Shown here in pieces: positions 1 through 5,694 of a stretch of 21,106 nt of DNA (positions are counted from its first letter, which is position 1; each line of letters begins with the position of its first letter). Position numbers and translations under genes: made by a program. The notes under the pieces were generated by a model, which saw only the letters and a program-made list of their open reading frames with translations, was not told the origin of the DNA and ran no database searches. Origin of the DNA: Pseudomonadota bacterium (GTDB lineage: Bacteria; Pseudomonadota; Alphaproteobacteria; Rhizobiales; Hyphomicrobiaceae); NCBI GenBank assembly GCA_023410905.1, contig JAEYPL010000184.1, forward strand, positions 1-21,106. Reading direction: 5' to 3'.

Positions 1-191
1 AAGCCCGCTTTCAGCACGTAGCCGACGCCAGCCTCGCCCTCGATGGGCACGCCGCTCGCGATGAGATCGCGGACGTCGCGGTAGATCGTACGCTCCGACA
101 CTTCGAGCGACTCGCTGAGCTCGCGCGCCCTGACGGTCGGCTTGCGCCGCATGTGTTGGATGATCTCGAACAGGCGATCGGCTCGGCGCAT
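1..191 (-). CDS. WYL/YafY-type HTH transcriptional regulator (N-terminal part)
   Basis: Reading from the ATG at 191 down to the window edge gives 63 residues without a stop, so the gene continues outside. The peptide starts MRRADRLFEIIQHMRR and carries a winged helix-turn-helix: RARELSESLEVSERTIYRDV at about residues 22-41, then a wing region (GVPIEGEAGVGYVLKAG). This is the typical N-terminus of YafY-like DeoR/HTH_11 proteins, whose missing C-terminal half is usually a ligand-sensing WYL domain. It is divergent from the DUF1127-VOC-Ogt genes, and two matching dyads lie in the 200-bp gap, so it is likely the local and self-regulating repressor or activator of that set. The WYL domain itself is not visible and is inferred from the family. 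Confidence 0.85.
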   Translation of the reverse strand, partial: MRRADRLFEIIQHMRRKPTVRARELSESLEVSERTIYRDVRDLIASGVPIEGEAGVGYVLKAG

Positions 192-254
192 GACGCGTCT
201 CCGGCGGCGACGTGGATCGGGGCTTTTCCCCACTCCGCTCCCTCTACCGCAAGC

Positions 255-278
255 CTCCTGACAGCACCCTGTCAGGAG
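255..278. promoter_or_regulatory. Candidate operator dyad 1 of the WYL regulator
   Basis: A perfect inverted repeat with 10-base arms (CTCCTGACAG and CTGTCAGGAG) around the 4-base centre CACC. Its core, CTGACA-N6-TGTCAG, recurs 33 bp downstream. It lies 64 bp before the regulator start and 114 bp before the DUF1127 start. There is no T-tract, so I read it as a protein-binding site rather than a terminator. Confidence 0.6.
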
Positions 279-290
279 CCTCCAGACCTG

Positions 291-308
291 CTGACACAAG
301 GCTGTCAG
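291..308. promoter_or_regulatory. Candidate operator dyad 2 of the WYL regulator
   Basis: Second copy of CTGACA-N6-TGTCAG, with a different six-base centre (CAAGGC). The centre-to-centre distance from dyad 1 is 33 bp, close to three helical turns, so two dimers would sit on one face of the DNA. Conserved arms with a diverged centre are what a binding site would show. Confidence 0.6.
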
Positions 309-391
309 GGGCACTCAGGCATTGTCCGCTCGTCGCTGACGATCAACGCCCGACGACACTCATAAAACAAAACATGCCCAGGAGATCGATC

Positions 392-673
392 ATGATGCAA
401 GTTGTGCTGGCACAAGCCTTCAGCAGGGCCGAAGCGCAAGGCCCGATATCTCTCGCCGCCCGTATCGCCCGATGGGGTCACCGCCGGCTGGATCAGGTCC
501 GCCAACGGCGCCGCTATCGAAACACCGTTCGGCAGCTCGGCGGCCTCGACGACCGCACGCTCCACGACATCGGCCTAGAGCGCAGCGAGATCACATCCTA
601 CGCGTCGCGGGGCGGTGAGGACCGCCACCCCGCCCGGCGGCACGTGCCTCTGTACATGTCATCCATGTACTGA
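392..673 (+). CDS. DUF1127 domain protein
   Basis: Protein of 93 aa, basic, with the DUF1127 signature LGGLDDRTLHDIGLERSEI at about residues 48-66 after an arginine-rich stretch (RRLDQVRQRRRYRN). The start at 392 is preferred over longer in-frame options because AGGAG lies at 380-384, seven bases upstream. DUF1127 proteins are small, often stress-linked, and common in alphaproteobacteria; some longer or shorter family members take part in RNA turnover and phosphate or carbon metabolism, but no biochemical role can be assigned here. It is first in a same-strand run with the VOC and Ogt genes (gaps of 109 and 31 bp), downstream of the two candidate WYL operators, so shared control is likely. 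Confidence 0.85.
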   Translation: MMQVVLAQAFSRAEAQGPISLAARIARWGHRRLDQVRQRRRYRNTVRQLGGLDDRTLHDIGLERSEITSYASRGGEDRHPARRHVPLYMSSMY

Positions 674-782
674 GGCCCGAGCCCCGGCCGCGCGCCAGTC
701 TTTGGCCCTTTCCCTGGCGCGCGACCGGGCCAACTCGACCAGGACACTTTCGAGTACGCACCGATCTCAGGGAGTAACGGTC

Positions 783-1160
783 ATGATCAATCATATTTCG
801 ATCGGCAGCGCCGATCTCGCCAAGTCCCGCAAGTTCTACGATGCCACGTTGAAGCCGCTCGGCTACAGCTGTCTCAGCAAGGACGACACGAGCGCCGGCT
901 ACGGTGACGCCGATGTCCAGTTTTGGGTGTTGAAATCGGGGCGTCCCGTTGCGCCGAACGCCGAATCGGGCCTGCATCTGTGCTTCGATGCGCCGACTCG
1001 CAAGAGCGTCGACGCCTTCTACAAGGCCGCGCTCGCCGCCGGCGGCAAGGACAATGGCAAGCCCGGCGTGCGCGAAAGTTATGGGCCGACTTACTACGCC
1101 GCGTTCGTCATCGACCCCGATGGCTATCGCGTCGAAGCCTACTGCGGTGCTGCCGCATAG
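783..1160 (+). CDS. VOC family (glyoxalase/bleomycin-resistance fold) protein
   Basis: Protein of 125 aa, a usual length for a single-chain VOC protein with two beta-alpha-beta-beta-beta modules. It begins INHISIGSADLAKSRKFYD, the classic first strand and helix, and ends DPDGYRVEAYCG, the classic last strand. His4, His65 (GLHLCF) and Glu118 (RVEAY) occupy positions that bind metal in many VOC enzymes. The start at 783 is supported by GGGAG eight bases upstream; an open frame extends further 5' but lacks family similarity. Substrate is unknown: members range from glyoxalase I and dioxygenases to antibiotic-binding proteins. It lies 31 bp before the Ogt gene and is probably cotranscribed with it. 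VOC genes next to WYL regulators are common, which fits the divergent regulator here. Confidence 0.88.
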   Translation: MINHISIGSADLAKSRKFYDATLKPLGYSCLSKDDTSAGYGDADVQFWVLKSGRPVAPNAESGLHLCFDAPTRKSVDAFYKAALAAGGKDNGKPGVRESYGPTYYAAFVIDPDGYRVEAYCGAAA

Positions 1161-1191
1161 GACCTGAGGCCTCAACGCAGGAGTTGAGATC

Positions 1192-1773
1192 ATGAGCCGC
1201 GATACGAACCAAGCCGACGAGCGCTATCTCCTTTTTCCAACGGCGTTCGGAACGTGCGGTATCGCGTGGCGGGACGGTGGTCTGACGCGCCTGCAGCTTC
1301 CCGAGCGCGACGTGTCGGCCACCGAGCGCCGTCTCGCTCTCCGCGCCACTGCCGCCACGCCAGACGAGGAACCGCCGTGGGTTCAGTGGGCCATCGTTGC
1401 GCTGCAGCGCTATTTCGCCGGCCGTCAGGTCGACTTCAATGGCATTCTGGTCGATCTGAAGCGCTGCAGTTCGTTCCATCAGCGCATTTATGCGGCGCTG
1501 CGCGGAATCGGCTGGGGCAAGACCACCACCTATGGCGCTCTTGCGGCGGAAGTCGGCGCCCCCGATGCCGCCCGCGCCATCGGCCAGGCCATGGGCCGCA
1601 ATCCCGTGCCGATCATCATCCCCTGCCATCGCGTGCTCGCGAGTGGTGGGCGCATCGGTGGCTTCTCCGCGCCCGGCGGCGCAACGACGAAGGAGCGCCT
1701 GCTGGAGATCGAGGGCGTGAAGCGCTCCACAACGCCGCCCCTATTGGCTCTTCTCGAGCAGCCGCGTACCTAG
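1192..1773 (+). CDS. ogt: Methylated-DNA--protein-cysteine methyltransferase (Ogt/AGT)
   Basis: Suicide DNA-repair enzyme of 193 aa that moves an alkyl group from O6-alkylguanine (and O4-alkylthymine) to its own cysteine. The active-site motif IIPCHRVL is present with Cys145, and the helix-turn-helix DNA-binding region precedes it (YGALAAEVGAPDAARAIGQAMGRNP, which includes the arginine-finger segment AARAIG). The GGFSAPGG and E-rich C-terminal segment after the cysteine is also typical. An N-terminal ribonuclease-like domain occupies about residues 1-85. There is no Ada-type zinc or AraC domain, so this is the stand-alone Ogt form. AGGAG lies just upstream of the ATG at 1192. It is the last gene of the DUF1127-VOC-Ogt run and may be controlled by the WYL regulator, which would be an alternative to Ada control. 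Confidence 0.93.
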   Translation: MSRDTNQADERYLLFPTAFGTCGIAWRDGGLTRLQLPERDVSATERRLALRATAATPDEEPPWVQWAIVALQRYFAGRQVDFNGILVDLKRCSSFHQRIYAALRGIGWGKTTTYGALAAEVGAPDAARAIGQAMGRNPVPIIIPCHRVLASGGRIGGFSAPGGATTKERLLEIEGVKRSTTPPLLALLEQPRT

Positions 1774-1811
1774 AAGACGCGACCTTCAAAGCCGGCGGAG
1801 AACCTGTATCG

Positions 1812-1831
1812 GGGGCGGCGACTACCGCCCC
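1812..1831. terminator. GC-rich hairpin between convergent ogt and P450 genes
   Basis: Perfect 7-base arms GGGGCGG and CCGCCCC around a six-base loop. The P450 stop codon (1822-1824) lies in the loop. No T-tract follows on either strand, so it is at best a weak or Rho-assisted bidirectional terminator. Confidence 0.3.
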
Positions 1832-3033
1832 GTCCTCACCGGCAGCGACTTCAGTCCGCGCATGACGAGGCTGTCGAGCCAGACGGGTGGCGACGAACCG
1901 GGCGCCATGTTCGGGAAGCGCTCGATAAGCTGCGGGATCGCGATGCGCGCTTCGAGCCGCGCAAGCTGCGCGCCCAGACAGAAGTGCGCGCCCTGCCCGA
2001 AGGTCAGATGGCGGTTCGGCTGGCGGGCGAGGTCCACCGCGTCCGGATCGCGAAACTGGCTCGCGTCACGGTTCGCGGCATTGATGATCGCGAAGAGGCG
2101 GTCACCCTCCTTGAGCGTTACGCCACGCACGTCATGCGTCTTGCGCACGACGCGGCCCATGGCATTGGTCGGCGCCTCCGTGCGCAGGAACTCCTCGACG
2201 GCTGTCGAGATCATATCCGGATTGGCCGCAAGCCGCGCGCGCTGATCGGGGTTGCGCATCATGGTCAGCGTCGCGGTGCTGAGCAGGTTCGTCGTCGTCT
2301 CGTGGCCTGCGAACAGCAGCAGCATGGCCGTCGCAACGAGCTCGTCCTCGCTGAGGCGGTCCTGCTCGTCGCGCGCCGCGATAAGCAGGCTCAGCAGGTC
2401 GTTGCCCGGATCGGTACGCCGCTTCTCGATCTCCTCACGGAAAAGGGCAGCCATGCCGACCGCACCGCGCCGCGCGCGCTCGTATTTGTCAGGCGTCGCG
2501 CGTGCCGTCCCGATGAACAGCATGATGTCGTCCGACCAGCCCTTGACATCATAGAGCCGCTCCTCGGGCACGCCCATCATCGCCATGATGACGAGTGCCG
2601 GCAGCGGCATGGTGAAATCGGCAACGAGATCGGCCTCGTCCTTCGCCGCGAGCTTGTCGAGCTGGCGCGCGATGATCTTCTCGATGAGCGGCTTGAAGCT
2701 GAGGATCGTGCCCGGAAGAAATGCCTTCGCCACGAGCCCACGCAGGCGCGTGTGCGCCGGCGGATCGCGGAAGACGATCCAAAGATTGAGGTAGCGCATC
2801 ATCTCGGCGAGCAGGCTCTGCGTCTGCTCCGGCAGCGCGGCGTAGAAAGGCGTGAGCCGATCCGGACTCATCGACGGCCCCGAGAGCGCTGCAGCGACGT
2901 CTTCGTAGCGCGTCAGGATCCAGCACCGGAGCCCGGGGTGCCAATGCACCGGCTCCTCATCCCTGAGGCGCGCATAAGCCGGATACGGGTCGGCGCGCAC
3001 GATCGGGTGGGCAGGATCGTAGATCATGGTCAT
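1822..3033 (-). CDS. Cytochrome P450
   Basis: Soluble bacterial P450 of 403 aa without a membrane anchor, within the family's normal 390-420. Landmarks: I-helix oxygen-binding motif AGHETT at residues 242-247, K-helix ExxR as E281-F-L-R284, and the heme loop FGQGAHFCLG at 345-354 with Cys352 as the thiolate ligand. The N-terminal segment (YDPAHPIVRADPYPAYARLRDEEPVHW) is typical of bacterial class I enzymes. The start at 3033 is chosen where family similarity begins; the open frame runs another 51 codons upstream with an unrelated, arginine-rich sequence, and GAGG lies about 11 bases upstream of 3033. No ferredoxin or reductase gene is nearby, so its redox partner must lie elsewhere. The substrate cannot be predicted. 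Confidence 0.93.
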   Translation of the reverse strand: MTMIYDPAHPIVRADPYPAYARLRDEEPVHWHPGLRCWILTRYEDVAAALSGPSMSPDRLTPFYAALPEQTQSLLAEMMRYLNLWIVFRDPPAHTRLRGLVAKAFLPGTILSFKPLIEKIIARQLDKLAAKDEADLVADFTMPLPALVIMAMMGVPEERLYDVKGWSDDIMLFIGTARATPDKYERARRGAVGMAALFREEIEKRRTDPGNDLLSLLIAARDEQDRLSEDELVATAMLLLFAGHETTTNLLSTATLTMMRNPDQRARLAANPDMISTAVEEFLRTEAPTNAMGRVVRKTHDVRGVTLKEGDRLFAIINAANRDASQFRDPDAVDLARQPNRHLTFGQGAHFCLGAQLARLEARIAIPQLIERFPNMAPGSSPPVWLDSLVMRGLKSLPVRTGR

Positions 3034-3269
3034 GGCAGGCCGTTTCCTCGCAGCATCATTATTGTCGCGATCATACAGGCTTCGGCGCGGCGCGGCAGGC
3101 GCACTCGCGCATCTTGCCGATGCGCGAGCGGCCGCTTGTGAACCGTCTCGGAGACGGTCTGCTCGCAATCGGAGGGACAGAACCACCGCAGAAGGAAAAT
3201 CTTAATCCATCCGACAACAAATTATCAGTGTGTTCTGCGTGATTCTTTGCATCATTTTTTGAGGGACCA

Positions 3270-3926
3270 ATGCGGACACTTCTCAGCGCGGCCGCGATCT
3301 TTGTCGTATCTGCAGGCGCATCATATGCCGCAGACGCATCTCGGGCGGCCAATAACATCTGGAGTGGCTTTTACGTCGGCGCGCACCTCGGAAAAGCGTG
3401 GGGCGAAACCGGCAACTCCTGGCGCAACATTCCGGCGGGGTATCCCGATTGGGAGCGCGACGGCGATATTTCGGACAGCAGCGCGACGGGAGGGCTGCAC
3501 GCCGGCTATCTCTGGCAATTCAATTCGCTGGTGCTCGGTGTCGAAGGCGACTTCAGCTGGATGTCACTGAAGGGAGACGACAGTCAAGCCGCAGGTTTTG
3601 TGAACGAACTCGAGGTCAATCACATCGGCACCGTGCGAGGGCGCCTCGGCGCCGCACGCGCCAGTTCCCTATTCTATGCCACCGGCGGCATCGCCTTCAC
3701 CTCGATCGACAAGAGAGATCTCACCAACGCGCTTTCTGCTTCCAACGACCTTGTCGGCTGGACTGTCGGCGCCGGCTACGAGTATGCGTTCGGAAACCGG
3801 CTGCGGGCTCGTATCGAGTACCAGTTCGTCGATTTCGGCAGCGTGGTCTCCGGTCTCTCTTACGATCATCGCGCCGATGATTTGCAGATTCACTCGGTCA
3901 GAGCTGGTCTAGGATACGGATTCTAG
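3270..3926 (+). CDS. Outer-membrane beta-barrel protein, Omp25/RopB-like
   Basis: Protein of 218 aa with an N-terminal signal peptide (hydrophobic LLSAAAIFVVSAG, cleavage likely after SYA at about residue 20). The mature part shows the small-porin pattern: WSGFYVGAHLGKAWG, LHAGYLWQFNSLVLGVEGDFSW, GTVRGRLGAA, LFYATGGIAF, GWTVGAGYEYAF, RARIEYQFVDFG, and a C-terminal strand ending in an aromatic residue (RAGLGYGF), as needed for BAM recognition. This is the Omp25/Omp31 eight-stranded family of Hyphomicrobiales. Start 3270 has GAGGGA at 3261-3266. The upstream 80 bp (3187-3269) is markedly AT-rich compared with its surroundings and probably holds the promoter. Role: surface structural protein; specific function unknown. 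Confidence 0.9.
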   Translation: MRTLLSAAAIFVVSAGASYAADASRAANNIWSGFYVGAHLGKAWGETGNSWRNIPAGYPDWERDGDISDSSATGGLHAGYLWQFNSLVLGVEGDFSWMSLKGDDSQAAGFVNELEVNHIGTVRGRLGAARASSLFYATGGIAFTSIDKRDLTNALSASNDLVGWTVGAGYEYAFGNRLRARIEYQFVDFGSVVSGLSYDHRADDLQIHSVRAGLGYGF

Positions 3927-4012
3927 TCTGCAGAGCCATCAGATCCACTTCGAGCGATAGGCTGCTCACACCCGCGAGAGGCCGGCGGCGGGCGCATTCG
4001 TTCATCGCGTCA

Positions 4013-4282
4013 ATGCGTCTTCCCAAATCGGCGTCATCGGCTACGATCGTCGCAAAGAAGACCGGTCGCCTCATGATCGCGAACGAAGGCTGGAAGAAAT
4101 GGGGCTTCGGCGCCGAGGTCGCCGCAGTCGTGCAGGAAGAAGCGTTCGACTATCTCGACGCGCCGATCGCACGCATCGGCATGCGCGATGTGCCCATGCC
4201 CTACAACGACACGCTCGAGCGCATCGTCATCCCCGGCCAGGACGAAATCCAGGATGCGATCGAAGCGGTGGCGTATCGGTAG
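4013..4282 (+). pseudogene. C-terminal remnant of a thiamine-diphosphate dehydrogenase E1 beta subunit
   Basis: The 89-codon frame matches only the end of the transketolase C-terminal domain of E1-beta subunits (pyruvate, acetoin or branched-chain 2-oxoacid dehydrogenase type): KKTGRLMIANEGWKKWGFGA, then EVAAVVQEEAFDYLDAPIAR, then DVPMPYNDTLERIVIP at about residues 15-75. Intact subunits are about 320-340 aa, so roughly three quarters is missing, including the pyrimidine-binding domain. Similarity starts near 4037. The preceding codons do not resemble the family, and TIVAKKTGR lacks two residues usually found before KKTGR. No ribosome-binding site precedes the ATG at 4013. I read this as a deletion remnant. 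No E1-alpha or E2 gene is present upstream, where the beta-barrel gene now lies. It ends 21 bp before the tautomerase gene, which may once have been in the same operon. Confidence 0.78.
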
Positions 4283-4303
4283 CGGCCGAAGCAGGAGAAG
4301 AAA

Positions 4304-4738
4304 ATGCCGACGTATGCTTTCACCACTATGAAGTCCCTCACGCAGGATCAGCGTGAGAGGCTTGTCGAAAGCGTAACCGCGATACATGCGGAAGAGGCCA
4401 CGGCACCCCGATATTTCGTGCAGGTGGTGTTCTACGATGTCGGCCCCGGTGCGATGTTTATCGGGGGCGGCGCGGCCCCCGAGAACCACGTCTGGGTAAG
4501 GGCGGATATCCGCTCCGGACGTACGCCCGAGCAGAAGGCCGCGATCATGCGGCGGCTCATGCAGGACGCATCGGCGATCCTGAATGTGTCGACCGAGAAC
4601 GTCTGGATTTATATCTCGGACATTCCTGCCGAAGGCGTCACCGAATTCGGCGCCGTCCTTCCACCACCGGGGGGCGAAGAAAAATGGCTTGCGTCACTGC
4701 CACCCGCGCTGCGCGAAAAATTGAAGGCGGCGAGTTGA
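4304..4738 (+). CDS. Tautomerase superfamily enzyme, cis-3-chloroacrylate dehalogenase (cis-CaaD)-like
   Basis: Protein of 144 aa (143 after Met removal), the long cis-CaaD length rather than the 60-75 aa of 4-oxalocrotonate tautomerase. After removal of Met the catalytic Pro is residue 1 (PTYAF). All six residues established for cis-CaaD (Pro1, His28, Arg70, Arg73, Tyr103, Glu114) have counterparts offset by one: Pro1, His27, Arg69, Arg72, Tyr102, Glu113, in the segments AIHAEE, DIRSGRTPEQK, VWIYISDIPAEGVTEFG. The end LPPPGGEEKWLASLP also follows that family. Such enzymes hydrate or dehalogenate 3-carbon unsaturated acids to malonate semialdehyde; Cg10062 is the related enzyme with a similar residue set but poor cis-CaaD activity. 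AGGAG lies six bases before the ATG. The natural substrate is unknown. Confidence 0.85.
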   Translation: MPTYAFTTMKSLTQDQRERLVESVTAIHAEEATAPRYFVQVVFYDVGPGAMFIGGGAAPENHVWVRADIRSGRTPEQKAAIMRRLMQDASAILNVSTENVWIYISDIPAEGVTEFGAVLPPPGGEEKWLASLPPALREKLKAAS

Positions 4739-4741
4739 TGC

Positions 4742-5098
4742 CTAATCACGATTGCAGCTAAATGCTGCGACCATGAGGAGTACGGCGATCAGCCAAGTAA
4801 CCCAGTTACCTCGCCATCCCCCGCCATTCTTACTAAAGGAACCGGCGACTATCGCCGCAATTTCCCGATTAGCATCGAGCTGTGTTGCGGTAGCCGGCAA
4901 CGTCACCCCTTGCGTCCGCAGGAACTCAATTTGCTCGAAATCGGGCTCGATCGCACCCGAAATCAAGTCGGATGCTTGGCCTTTGGTCAGACCTCTGGGC
5001 GCTTTAATACCCAAGTCATCGAGCCAGTCGATTTGCGCGTCGGATGCAGGTTCACGGCGCCAAGATGCTTTTGGATCGTAAATCGGGTTCCCGAACAT
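4742..5098 (-). CDS. Small C-terminally membrane-anchored protein of unknown function
   Basis: Protein of 118 aa starting MFGNPIYDPKASWRREP; start 5098 is chosen because GAGGGGG lies just upstream, whereas the longer frame (to 5194) has no such site. I do not recognise a named family. Two similar blocks occur in tandem: AQIDWLDDLGIKAPRGLTKG plus QASDLI (about residues 21-46), and EQIEFLRTQGVTLPATATQL plus DANREI (about 55-80). The first block resembles a short QI-x-x-L-x-x-LGI...LTKxxAsxLI helical motif seen in varied bacterial proteins. The C-terminus is a single membrane helix (WVTWLIAVLLMVAAFSC, about 99-115) with only NRD after it, so a tail-anchored topology with the repeats in the cytoplasm is likely. 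It is convergent with the tautomerase gene (3-bp gap) and downstream of the broken dodecin gene. Confidence 0.7.
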   Translation of the reverse strand: MFGNPIYDPKASWRREPASDAQIDWLDDLGIKAPRGLTKGQASDLISGAIEPDFEQIEFLRTQGVTLPATATQLDANREIAAIVAGSFSKNGGGWRGNWVTWLIAVLLMVAAFSCNRD

Positions 5099-5217
5099 GT
5101 GCCCCCTCAATGCGACTAATGAATGAGAGAGCAGTATTCCTTCTGGCGGCAACTCGACAACGCCACCGCCGACTTCTTCCACAGACGAGAGCATCAGAGG
5201 CGATCAAACGACACGCC

Positions 5218-5244
5218 AAAAAGGGACCGCCGGACCGCGGTCCC
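5218..5244 (-). terminator. Rho-independent terminator of the dodecin gene
   Basis: On the minus strand, directly after the dodecin stop codon, perfect 8-base arms GGGACCGC and GCGGTCCC enclose a six-base loop and are followed by TTTTT (AAAAA at 5218-5222 on the plus strand). This is a standard intrinsic terminator in the correct orientation. Confidence 0.8.
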
Positions 5245-5459
5245 TCAACCGCCACCCTCATACTTGAATGAAACTTTCAGGCGGGAACGGTAGGCTTTCA
5301 CCTTGCCATCCTCGACGACGAGATCCTGCTCGATCACCTCGGCAACGCGCAGGTCGCGCAAGGATTGACCAGCGCGCTCGACCGCGCTTTTGGCAGCGAG
5401 CTCCCAGGATTCCGTACTGGTGCCGACGAGTCGATGATCTTGTAGACGCTATTCGGCAT
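5245..5459 (-). pseudogene. Dodecin (flavin-storage protein), one-base frameshift
   Basis: From the ATG at 5459 the frame reads MPNSVYKII, then one base is missing at about 5430/5431. With a one-base correction it continues LVGTSTESWELAAKSAVERA and on through GQSLRDLRVAEVIEQDLVVE to VSFKYEGGG and a TGA at 5247-5245, a full-length dodecin of 71 aa. The KIIELVGTSTESWE segment identifies the family with confidence. Uncorrected, the frame ends early in unrelated sequence. Dodecins form hollow 12-mers that bind flavins and buffer free FMN/FAD. A strong ribosome site (GGAGG) precedes the ATG and an intrinsic terminator follows the stop, so all signals except the frame are intact. This suggests very recent loss or a sequencing error, for example GAACTC read as GACTC. 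Confidence 0.85.
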
Positions 5460-5694
5460 CACGCGCCTCCTACCGTTGCACTGGCGAGGCGTGGCGAACA
5501 TGGCCATGAGAACGGCACATGCTCGTCCGTCTCAGCATGATTTCGGTAGCACCAGTCTTGGATTGCGTCAAACAACGCCAGCGATCGGAAGATACGTAGT
5601 CGCTCCGCGGAATACCGGGGTTTGCACCGAAATCAGCGTTGGCCCGGCAATGACAGTATTCATGGCTCTGACAATCCAGGAGGATCGCCACGCC

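Noticed and set aside
5099..5194. Longer N-terminus for the small membrane-anchored protein
   Set aside because: The extension is open by chance; the only good ribosome-binding site is directly before the ATG at 5098.
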